This document shows positions 24,641-32,454 of a DNA stretch of 64,000 bases, in pieces (position 1 is the first letter of the stretch; every line of letters begins with the position of its first letter). Made by a program: the position numbers and the translations under genes. The notes under the pieces are model-generated. The model was not told the origin of the DNA. It searched no databases and saw nothing but the letters and a program-made list of their open reading frames with translations. The DNA comes from Thermohalobaculum sp050331395 (GTDB lineage Bacteria > Pseudomonadota > Alphaproteobacteria > Rhodobacterales > Rhodobacteraceae), in the NCBI GenBank assembly GCA_050331395.1, contig JBHJGX010000069.1, positions 1 to 64,000 of the forward strand, written 5' to 3'.

Positions 24641-27600
24641 CCGGCCAACCGTTCTAAGGCGGTCGGTCGGGTGATCTGCGTGCGTAAACGCGGCGCGGCG
24701 GCATCGTCGGTCGCATGAATGCTCACGAGACGGCCGGCAGCCGCAGCCTCCGTAGTTGGGCCGTCGCCGCGAAGCCCGGGCAGCAAGCCGGCAGCCAAGG
24801 TCTCGATCGACGTCTCGGGTCGGAGCCCCAGTTGCGGGAGCTCGCGCCCAAACCGCGCGCCGAGCTCCAGATGCAGGTCGACGGCCATCAAACTATCCAG
24901 GCCGAGATCCGCAAGTGGCCGATCTATCGGCAGGTTGGCGGTCTCGGTGCGGAGCAGACCTGCGGCTGCATCTCGGATCGTGTCGGTGATCAGCTTCCGA
25001 GCGGCGGTTTCGTCGAGCGCTTCGAGAGTCTGGAACAAGCTTTCGGTGTCAAATCGGCTGGATCGTGCGCGCGGCACATCGTCGAAGATCCCCCGCGTTC
25101 CAATCGCTAACCCGTCGATCACCTGCTGAGGCAACCGGGCCGCATACCGCACCGGATCCCCGTCCGGCGCCCGGATCGCGGCCATCACCGCGTCGAGCGC
25201 CTCCTCGAGCCCGAGTAGGAGATCGGGTGCGCGGCGCTCCAATAGGCTTCGGACCTCGGTCTCGCGGACGAGATAGCCGCAGTCGCCGACGGGCCCCAGA
25301 CCGATTGCCAGCCCCGGAAGCCCAGCTCTTCTTCGGGCGTGGATAATCGCCTCCGCACCCGCATTGGCTGCTGCATACGCGGACTGCCCTGGATTGCCGA
25401 TTAAGCGCGTCATCGAACTAAAGATGACGAAATACTTGAGCGAAAGCCCCTTGGTCGCCGTATCCAAATGTTGCGCCCCCGACTGCTTTGGCCCCAGAAC
25501 CGCGCCCGCGCTTTCTTCCGAAATTCTGTCGATCGAGCGGTCGTCATAGGTGGCCGCCGCGTGCAGAACGCCCTCGATCGGGCCGGCGGCCGCCGCGCGC
25601 GCCACCACGTCAGTCACTGCGGCCGCATCTCGGACATCGAGGGAAACCGGCTCCGCATCGCACCCGGTTGCGCGGATCGCAGCGAGCGTCTGCTCTGCCT
25701 GTTCGGTCGTACGTCCGCTGCGGCTTGCGAGCCAGAGCTTCGGAACGCCGGCCTCCGCGAGGCGCAGAGCAGCCGCCAATCCGAGCCCCGATGTCCCTCC
25801 GGTCACGAGCCAAGCCCCCATGCCGAGCGGAGCGCAGGTCGGCGGGCTAGATGGCGGGCGCGCGACGATCTTGCCCAAGTGGCGTGCGCCCCGCATGTCG
25901 CCGACCGCCGCCGCCAGCCGAGAGTGTCCGACCGATCGATAGGGAAGGCTGCTATAGTCCCCTGCAGCGAGATGACGGCCGATGCGGTCGAGTAGCGTGC
26001 GCGCGATCTCGGGTCGGGCGGCCAAAAGGTGGTCAATGTCGATTGCGTGAAACGACAGATTTCGACCGAACGGGGCCAGGCCGATCCGCGTGTCCTCCCA
26101 AAGATCACGCTTTCCAATCTCGAGGAACCGACCGAAGGGCCGACAGACCTCGAGCGAGCGTCGAAGCCCGTCACCCGCCAGACAATTCAGCACCGCGTCG
26201 ACGCCCAAACCGTCGGTGGCGGCGAGGACGGCATCGGCGAACCCGGTGCTGCGGCTGTCGACCACCCGATCGGCTCCGAGCCAGGAGAGGACATGCCGCT
26301 TCGCCGCGGAGCCGGCGCTCATGATCACGCGGAGGCCCAACCGCCGGGCCACCGAAAGGGCGGCCAACCCGACACCGCCGCCGCCACCATGGACGAGGAT
26401 CGTCTCTCCCGGGCGGAGGCGCCCCACATCGGTAAGGGCGTATTCCGCCGTCAAAAACGCCACCGGAAGCGTTGCAGCGGCGTCGAGCGCGAGCCCGTCG
26501 GGAACGCGCACCGCCGCAGCTGAGGAAACGGTCACGTGACCGGCGAACGACCCGGGCCCGACTGCCGCCACCCGCGCGCCCGGTCGAAGCGGGCTTTCTG
26601 GACCGGCCCGCACGACGACACCCGCGCACTCCATGCCGAGCGTCTGGCCGATGCAACCGCCATCGACAGCCTCGGGCGGCAATTCGCCTCCGGCCAGAAG
26701 AACGTCGCGGAAATTGAGGCCGGTTGCAGCAACGGCGATCTCGATCTCATCGCGGACGGGGACGCGCCGGGGTCGTGCGGTCCAAGCCACCGACGCGGCC
26801 TCCCCGGCAGCGGGCTGAAGTGCCGGTGTGCTATCGGCAGGGGCGGTTGCGCCGCGGAGGCGAACGCGAAGGCGCGGCACCTGGATCTCGCCGTCGGCCG
26901 TGACCCGAAACGCCGCCTCGCGCGAGGCTGAGCACAGGATGCGCCGCACGGCCGTCGCCGCACGATCGATCGATAGACGCTCATCGATCGCGATCGAGGT
27001 CGCTGTGATCTCAGGACGCTCATTGGCGAGGACGCGCATCACCGCTTCGATTGGCGCGGGGGCATCCGCCCGACGGATCAGGCCATAGAGCCGTCGCGGG
27101 CCTGACGCATCGGCACCGAGCCAATCGAGAAAGGCCGGACCCGGCAGCGCGTTTGGGTCGGCAAAGAGCCAGAGCCGATCATTCGCGCCCGGGTTGATGG
27201 GGAGCGTCTGGGCCAGGGCCTGGGCAAAGGGCGTTCTCGGGTCGTCGGCTGCCATGGACAAATTGGGAGGGGCCGCCGTGGAGATGGCCTCGACGCGGGC
27301 TCGACCCGCGGCGATGTCGATCCGCTCCCCCGCTCCGAGAATACGTCGGCGCAGCGGCGTCTCCCGATCGGTAACGGGGCATGGAGCGGACCCGATCTCG
27401 CAGGTGTCGAGCGCATCGAGAACCAGAGAAGGCGCGGCCGAAAGTCGAAAGACGGGCGCGCCCGGCGCAAGCCGCTCGGCGGGCGAGGCGTCCGTCGTGG
27501 CAGGCCCGAGGATCAGAAGCGCCGTCGCCCGTTCAGCCCCCGTTCCGCCCGCCTCCGGGTCGCGGCCGCAATCGATCCGGTCAATGCCCCCGATCTCTGC

Positions 27601-30600
27601 GAGACGGTCCGATGCCTCCGCCGGCAGATGCCCCTCGAGGCGAAGGCTGAGCGGGTGGTGGGATGGCCAATTGGCGGCGAGCGCGTGCGCGAGGGCGACG
27701 GCGGCCTCTGCCAAAGCCTCCCCGCGTCGCTCGCGGAGCGGCGCCGTCCCATCCGGCTCTTGCCCCTGGGCGCGGACTGCAAGTGCCGCAAGACCCTGAA
27801 GAATATCGGTTCGATCCGGGACCTGTGCGACAATGGCGCCGGCGATCGCCGGCAGAGCCGGGTAGGGACAGTCAGCCGGATCCGCCCCGGGCTTGGGCAA
27901 AGCGGCATCGGTCTCGAGCGCCCGGCGGAGGGCGAACGGCACGCAATGCCCGGCCGCTGCCGCCTCCCATCCGATCCGCCGCGCGCCCGCATCCGCCAAT
28001 AGTTCGGCATCTGTGGGCGGGCCGTCGCCCGTGGGCCCCGCCCCTTCGAGCACAGCATCGAGATCGATCGCAGGCACCTCGTCCTCGGGCGTCCAGCGTC
28101 GCCACGCCTCGGTCCACTCGGGCACAGGATCGGGCCGACGGGAGCGACGGCGCCGCAACCCGAGCCCCGTAATGGCGAGGACACACACCCCCATGCGGTC
28201 GAAAAGGCGAAGATCGGCGCGGGCCCAGTCGGCTTCGGCACGCTGCAGATCGAGATCCGCCGCAACCGGCACGCCACCGGAGGCGCTGCGGATGCGGTCG
28301 AAGCGCACCGGCAAGACCGGCGCCTCCGGGTCGGGCTCTTCGCCCCGGGCGCGCGTCAACAACGGCAAGAGCGGGTGGAGCGCCGCATCGAGGCGCTGGG
28401 CGGCGCCGCCGACGCCGTCGCCTGCCGGGTCGAGAGCGATTTCGGCGCAAGCGCCGCCGATCCGCAACCCCGCCACGCGCCGAAAGGCGGGTCCATACCG
28501 AAAGCCCGCTGCCGACAATGCCTCATAAAGGGCCCCCGGCGTCATGGTTGCGCCCGCATGGCGCGCCTTGCCGGGCATCGGCGCGTCCGACGGCGCCCGC
28601 AACGTGCCGCGGGCGACAAGCTGCCAGGGCTCGTCGTCCTTGGTGCGCATCTCGATGCGAAGGATCCCCGTCTCGGCCTCGATCCCGGTGCGCAAGGTCA
28701 CGCTACCCCGGTCCGGGAGCTCGACCGGCGCGGTCAATGCGAAGCGCAAAAGCTCTGGCGTGTCCTCTCCGGTCGCGCGCCCGGCCGCGAGGGCCATTTG
28801 CACCAACACCGCGGCGGGCAAAAGGGGGCGCGTGCCGATCACGTGGTCGCCGAGCCAGGGGTCGCGGGCGCGGTCGAACTCACGCTGCCAAATCGGTTGG
28901 CCCGGGTCGATGCGCTGACCGAGGAGCGGATCCTCGGCCCCCCGAAAGAGCGAAACGCGCGGGCTCGGCCGCCCGTCGATCGGCGTCAAATCCATCTCGG
29001 TGAGCGGGAGACCGCCGGAATAGGAGAGCGGGGGGCCGAACATGCGGTCCCGATCGACCGCGGCCCCCTGGGCGACGGCGGCCGCAACGGTCGCGGTCAC
29101 GGCCTCCGCGTCCTGGTCGGCGTGGCCACCCGGCAACACCCGGGTCTCCGCACCGTTGAGACCATCGCGGAGATAGGCCTGGAGCACCGGTTTGGGACCG
29201 ATCTCGATCGCGTGGGTCGCGCCGGCCGCCCCGAGCGCCGCCACCGCCTCGGCAAATCGCACGGGAGCGCGCATGTTTCGCCACCAGTGGGCGGCGTCGA
29301 GATCGTCGCCCGCCTGCACCGCCCCCGTCGTCGAGCTGAGGAATGCCAAACGGGCGGGGCGACAGGCGATCGGCCCGAGCGCAGACGCGAATTCGGCCTC
29401 GAGCCGGTCGAGCGCGGGCGCATGATACGGATAGGCCACGGTCAAAAGCCGGACCGCGACACGCTTGCCCCGGGCGAAGCGGGCGAAGGCCTCGAGCGCT
29501 GCGCGCGGCCCCGAAATCGTCGTGCTGCGCTGACTGTTCTCGGCCGAGAGCGCCAAGGCGGGATCGCCAAACTCCTCCAGAAGTCCGCAGATACCCTCGC
29601 CGCCCGAGAGCGCGGCCGCCATCGCACCGGTTCCGTACATGGGCTCGACGAGCCGAGCCCGTGTCACGATCAGCCGCGCGGCGGTGGCGAGCGTGATCGC
29701 CCCGGCAGCCCATGCGGCCGCGACCTCCCCCACCGAATGGCCGAGCGTAGCCTGGGGGGCCAGCCCTTCGGCGACGAAGGCGGCGGTCAGCCCCACCTGA
29801 TAGGCGAAGAGAAGCGGCTGGCCGACGGTCGCCCGGTCGAACCGTGCGGCGAGGTCCGGGTCGCGGCGAAGCACGGCCGCGTCTTGCGCCGGATCCAAAG
29901 AGCCGAGCGCGCTGGCGGCCTCCTCGAATGCGTCGCGATAGGCGCGGTTCTCGGCATGCAGGGCGTCGCCCATGCCGAGGACTTGACTGCCGTTTCCGCC
30001 ATAGACGAATGCGATGTGCCCAGGAGCCTTGGGCCCCTGTCCGACGATCGCCGCTGCCGCGTCAAAGCGCCCGTCCGGGCCGGCCGGGATCACCGCCCGG
30101 TGGGCGAGCCAGCTCCGCCGATGCGCGGCGCCGTTCGCAAGCCGCCCGGGATCGGCAGCGGTCGCCTCGACCATCCGGGTCAGCTGACGGCGAAGCGCCG
30201 GCGCGCTTGCGGCCGAGGCGAGCAGATAGCGCGGCGGCGAGGCGGTCTCCGTGCATGGCTTCGGGGCGGCACGGAGCACGGCGCTCGCATTCGTGCCGCC
30301 GAAACCGAACGCGTTCACCGCCGCCGCGGGCGCCGCATGGCAATCGAGCCGAATTGCCGTTCCGGCGAGCGCAAGACCGAGCTCCGTAAACGGGATCTCG
30401 GCATTCGGCGTCGCGGCATGACGGGTCGGCGGAAGCATTCCGGCCTCGAGCGCAAGCGCGGCCTTGGCCAGCCCCGCCAGTCCGGCGCCGGCCTCAAGGT
30501 GACCGATGTTCGACTTGATCGACCCGATCGGCAGCGGACGGGCGCGCCCGGCGACGGCGCGGGCGATCGCCTGCGCCTCCTCCGGATCGCCCACGGGCGT

Positions 30601-31548
30601 CCCGGTGCCGTGGGCCTCGGCAAAGGCGATATCGTCGGGCAGGGCCCCTGCCTCCGCCATGGCGGCGGAGAGGGCCGCCGCTTGCCCCTCGGCCGAGGGG
30701 CGCGCGATGCCTGCGGTGCGCCCGTTCGCGCTGACGCCCGTGCCCGATACGAGCGCCCGCACCCGATCCCCATCGGCCAGCGCCCGGTCGAGGCGGCGGA
30801 GCACAACGCTGACCGCGCCCTCGGCCCGGACATAGCCGTCGGCACCGGCCGCAAAGGCACGGCATTGCCCCGTCGGCGAGAGCATGCCCGCCCGACTGAA
30901 ACCGATGAAGGGCAGGGGCGACAGCAGGAGGTTCACACCGGCGACCACGGCGGTGTCGATCTCGCCCCGGCGGAGTGCGCCGGCCGCCTGGTGGAGCGCG
31001 ACGAGCGCGGAGGAGCAGGCCGTGTCTACCGTGTGGCTCGGACCGCGGAAATCGAGCAGATAGCTCAGCCGGTTAGCAAGAATGCTCAGCGTGTTGCCGG
31101 TCATGAAGGCCGGCCCGACCGCCCGCGGGTCCTCGAGGAAGAGATTGGCGTGGTCGAGCCCCGCCGCGCCCACATAGACGCCGATCCGCTCGCGCGCGCC
31201 GGTGCCGGGGCAGCGGCCCGCATCCTCGAACGCCTCCCAGGTGGTGAGCAGCAGAAGCCGCTGCTGCGGGTCCATCTGCTCCGCCTCGGCCCGCGAGATC
31301 CCGAAGAACCCGGGGTCGAAATCCCACGGCCTTTCGAGCAAACCGGCCGCGGCCGTGTAGGTTTTGCCGGCCATGCCGGGGACCGGGTGCCAGAACCGCG
31401 CCTCGGACCATCGATCGGGACCGATACGGCCGATCGCCGAGCGGCCCTCGAGAAGAAGCGACCAAAGCGCCTCGGTCGAAGAGGCGCCCGGCAGGCGAAG
31501 GGCGAGACCGGAAAGGGCGATCTCGCGCGTCGGATCAATGGGGGTCAG
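24637..31548 (-). CDS. rkpA: Reducing type I polyketide/fatty-acid synthase, RkpA-like
   Basis: 2303 residues from a proposed CTG start at 31548; the first ATG (31374) would cut 58 residues off the ketosynthase. Between the upstream stop (31645-31647) and 31374 the frame has no ATG, GTG or TTG, while CTG 31548 lies 7 bases after GGGAG. Residues numbered from CTG: KS ~9-430 (active-site Cys178 in 'VDTACSSAL', His313 in 'EAHGTGTP', His350); AT ~510-800 (GHSVGE, Ser605; specificity motif YPYH at 706-709, neither HAFH nor YASH); DH ~870-1130 (His902; the usual Gly of HxxxGxxxxP is Thr; DxxxH second motif kept); a ~400-residue linker; ER ~1590-1900 ('GGGGGVGLAAL'); KR ~1905-2095 ('TGGTSGLGLA', Tyr2058); ACP ~2180-2260 (Ser2219 in 'LGLDSLMAV'). 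The set should make a reduced acyl chain held on its ACP. It heads the leftward rkpA-rkpG pair. Confidence 0.9.
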   Translation of the reverse strand: MTPIDPTREIALSGLALRLPGASSTEALWSLLLEGRSAIGRIGPDRWSEARFWHPVPGMAGKTYTAAAGLLERPWDFDPGFFGISRAEAEQMDPQQRLLLLTTWEAFEDAGRCPGTGARERIGVYVGAAGLDHANLFLEDPRAVGPAFMTGNTLSILANRLSYLLDFRGPSHTVDTACSSALVALHQAAGALRRGEIDTAVVAGVNLLLSPLPFIGFSRAGMLSPTGQCRAFAAGADGYVRAEGAVSVVLRRLDRALADGDRVRALVSGTGVSANGRTAGIARPSAEGQAAALSAAMAEAGALPDDIAFAEAHGTGTPVGDPEEAQAIARAVAGRARPLPIGSIKSNIGHLEAGAGLAGLAKAALALEAGMLPPTRHAATPNAEIPFTELGLALAGTAIRLDCHAAPAAAVNAFGFGGTNASAVLRAAPKPCTETASPPRYLLASAASAPALRRQLTRMVEATAADPGRLANGAAHRRSWLAHRAVIPAGPDGRFDAAAAIVGQGPKAPGHIAFVYGGNGSQVLGMGDALHAENRAYRDAFEEAASALGSLDPAQDAAVLRRDPDLAARFDRATVGQPLLFAYQVGLTAAFVAEGLAPQATLGHSVGEVAAAWAAGAITLATAARLIVTRARLVEPMYGTGAMAAALSGGEGICGLLEEFGDPALALSAENSQRSTTISGPRAALEAFARFARGKRVAVRLLTVAYPYHAPALDRLEAEFASALGPIACRPARLAFLSSTTGAVQAGDDLDAAHWWRNMRAPVRFAEAVAALGAAGATHAIEIGPKPVLQAYLRDGLNGAETRVLPGGHADQDAEAVTATVAAAVAQGAAVDRDRMFGPPLSYSGGLPLTEMDLTPIDGRPSPRVSLFRGAEDPLLGQRIDPGQPIWQREFDRARDPWLGDHVIGTRPLLPAAVLVQMALAAGRATGEDTPELLRFALTAPVELPDRGSVTLRTGIEAETGILRIEMRTKDDEPWQLVARGTLRAPSDAPMPGKARHAGATMTPGALYEALSAAGFRYGPAFRRVAGLRIGGACAEIALDPAGDGVGGAAQRLDAALHPLLPLLTRARGEEPDPEAPVLPVRFDRIRSASGGVPVAADLDLQRAEADWARADLRLFDRMGVCVLAITGLGLRRRRSRRPDPVPEWTEAWRRWTPEDEVPAIDLDAVLEGAGPTGDGPPTDAELLADAGARRIGWEAAAAGHCVPFALRRALETDAALPKPGADPADCPYPALPAIAGAIVAQVPDRTDILQGLAALAVRAQGQEPDGTAPLRERRGEALAEAAVALAHALAANWPSHHPLSLRLEGHLPAEASDRLAEIGGIDRIDCGRDPEAGGTGAERATALLILGPATTDASPAERLAPGAPVFRLSAAPSLVLDALDTCEIGSAPCPVTDRETPLRRRILGAGERIDIAAGRARVEAISTAAPPNLSMAADDPRTPFAQALAQTLPINPGANDRLWLFADPNALPGPAFLDWLGADASGPRRLYGLIRRADAPAPIEAVMRVLANERPEITATSIAIDERLSIDRAATAVRRILCSASREAAFRVTADGEIQVPRLRVRLRGATAPADSTPALQPAAGEAASVAWTARPRRVPVRDEIEIAVAATGLNFRDVLLAGGELPPEAVDGGCIGQTLGMECAGVVVRAGPESPLRPGARVAAVGPGSFAGHVTVSSAAAVRVPDGLALDAAATLPVAFLTAEYALTDVGRLRPGETILVHGGGGGVGLAALSVARRLGLRVIMSAGSAAKRHVLSWLGADRVVDSRSTGFADAVLAATDGLGVDAVLNCLAGDGLRRSLEVCRPFGRFLEIGKRDLWEDTRIGLAPFGRNLSFHAIDIDHLLAARPEIARTLLDRIGRHLAAGDYSSLPYRSVGHSRLAAAVGDMRGARHLGKIVARPPSSPPTCAPLGMGAWLVTGGTSGLGLAAALRLAEAGVPKLWLASRSGRTTEQAEQTLAAIRATGCDAEPVSLDVRDAAAVTDVVARAAAAGPIEGVLHAAATYDDRSIDRISEESAGAVLGPKQSGAQHLDTATKGLSLKYFVIFSSMTRLIGNPGQSAYAAANAGAEAIIHARRRAGLPGLAIGLGPVGDCGYLVRETEVRSLLERRAPDLLLGLEEALDAVMAAIRAPDGDPVRYAARLPQQVIDGLAIGTRGIFDDVPRARSSRFDTESLFQTLEALDETAARKLITDTIRDAAAGLLRTETANLPIDRPLADLGLDSLMAVDLHLELGARFGRELPQLGLRPETSIETLAAGLLPGLRGDGPTTEAAAAGRLVSIHATDDAAAPRLRTQITRPTALERLAG

Positions 31549-31550
31549 GG

Positions 31551-31562
31551 CCGCTCTCCCTT
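31551..31562 (-). promoter_or_regulatory. Shine-Dalgarno that supports a CTG start for the giant synthase
   Basis: On the minus strand the sequence AAGGGAGAGCGG directly precedes CTG 31548, giving 7 bases between GGGAG and CTG. No other canonical start codon follows it before residue 59. The ketosynthase N-terminal block 'ALSGLALRLPG' is encoded between this site and the first ATG. Confidence 0.5.
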
Positions 31563-31670
31563 CTGGATCGGGCTGGATCGGACTGCATGCGCCCCGCAGC
31601 TGCCCGGCGTCGCCGGGCCGGCGTTCTGCCGACGGGTCGAGGGCTTATCGCGCATGCTCGCTTAAGGAGA

Positions 31671-31678
31671 GGTTAACC
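31671..31678. promoter_or_regulatory. GGTTAACC palindrome upstream of the giant synthase
   Basis: The perfect 8-bp palindrome GGTTAACC sits in the 257-bp divergent gap between rkpA (31548) and the small membrane protein (31806). With GGTTAACA at 31781-31788 it forms a pair 110 bp apart. Nothing coding is seen in the gap. Confidence 0.35.
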
Positions 31679-31780
31679 CTGTATTTTTCGATAACCCGTG
31701 GTACGTTTTGCGAAGTGGCGTCTCGAGGCGACGGTGTCGTGGCTTGGCCTTGGCAAGTTCCTCCGGTCTGAGCACCGGCC

Positions 31781-31788
31781 GGTTAACA
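31781..31788. promoter_or_regulatory. GGTTAACA motif before the small membrane protein
   Basis: This second GTTAAC element of the divergent region lies just upstream of the GAGGAGGT ribosome site of the gene at 31806. Confidence 0.3.
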
Positions 31789-31805
31789 TTCCGAGGAGGT
31801 CTTCT

Positions 31806-32015
31806 ATGGCGACTGCAGAAACGACTGCAAAGCGGCGGGTGATCCGCGTGATCGCGTTCGTGTTCCTCGTTTTGGCGTCTATTCTGATCGGCATCTTGTG
31901 GCTGGCGCCCCCGTCGACGGCGTCGGTCAATGCGCTGGTGTCGGCCGGTGTCGTGCTTTGTCTCTCGGCCAATCTGCTCAGCCTGTTGCTGCTCGCGGCC
32001 GGCCGCGAAAGCTGA
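31806..32015 (+). CDS. Small two-span membrane protein
   Basis: 69 residues from ATG 31806, preceded by an almost perfect ribosome site (GAGGAGGT, 31793-31800). An in-frame upstream ATG at 31698 has no such site. A basic cytoplasmic start ('TTAKRRVIRV') is followed by span 1 (~15-33, 'IAFVFLVLASILIGILWLA') and span 2 (~41-64, 'LVSAGVVLCLSANLLSLLLLA'). No family is recognised. It is divergent from rkpA and upstream of soxD. It may belong to the lipid or capsule locus or be a stand-alone gene. Confidence 0.65.
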   Translation: MATAETTAKRRVIRVIAFVFLVLASILIGILWLAPPSTASVNALVSAGVVLCLSANLLSLLLLAAGRES

Positions 32016-32133
32016 GCGCGCGGCGGGAGCGTCGTCGCTTCGGAGCGCCGAGAGGACGAATTCGGTCGATTTCCGCCGGGGGCGCCATGCGATACCCCGG
32101 CAACTTAGACCGAAGCATCCGAGAGGCGTGGCC

Positions 32134-32451
32134 ATGCTCTTGCTCACCTGTCCGAATTGCGGCGCCGAATGCGCTGAAACCGAGTTGACGGCCGGTGGCG
32201 AGGCGCATCTGAAACGCATGGGCCCGGGCTCGAGCGACGACGACTTCGAGGCGTATCTCTTCACGCGCGCAAATCCCAAGGACGTGCATTTCGAGCGCTG
32301 GCGCCACACCTTTGGTTGCGGGAAATGGTTCCATGTGGCTCGCTGCACGCGCACGCTCGAGGTCTTCGGCACCTATCCGGCGGATGTGAGCGAGCCGCCC
32401 GAAGCGATCCGCGACGCGATCCGGGTGCGCCGCGCCGGTTGGGAGGGCTGA
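32134..32451 (+). CDS. soxD: Sarcosine oxidase delta subunit
   Basis: 105 residues. It is the small zinc-binding subunit of heterotetrameric sarcosine oxidase, which oxidatively demethylates sarcosine and passes the one-carbon unit to tetrahydrofolate. The CPNC motif (Cys6, Cys9) plus 'WRHTFGCGKWFHVARCTRT' gives the remaining ligands. A GTG two codons upstream (32128) is an alternative start. soxA follows after 3 bp and soxG overlaps soxA. The usual upstream soxB is absent; a 69-residue membrane protein and the capsule locus are there instead. Confidence 0.92.
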   Translation: MLLLTCPNCGAECAETELTAGGEAHLKRMGPGSSDDDFEAYLFTRANPKDVHFERWRHTFGCGKWFHVARCTRTLEVFGTYPADVSEPPEAIRDAIRVRRAGWEG

Positions 32452-32454
32452 GCG

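Noticed and set aside
28375..31665. Open frame of 1096 codons on the plus strand
   Set aside because: Antisense to the clearly recognised synthase; long antisense frames are normal at this GC content, and no family motif or ribosome site is present.
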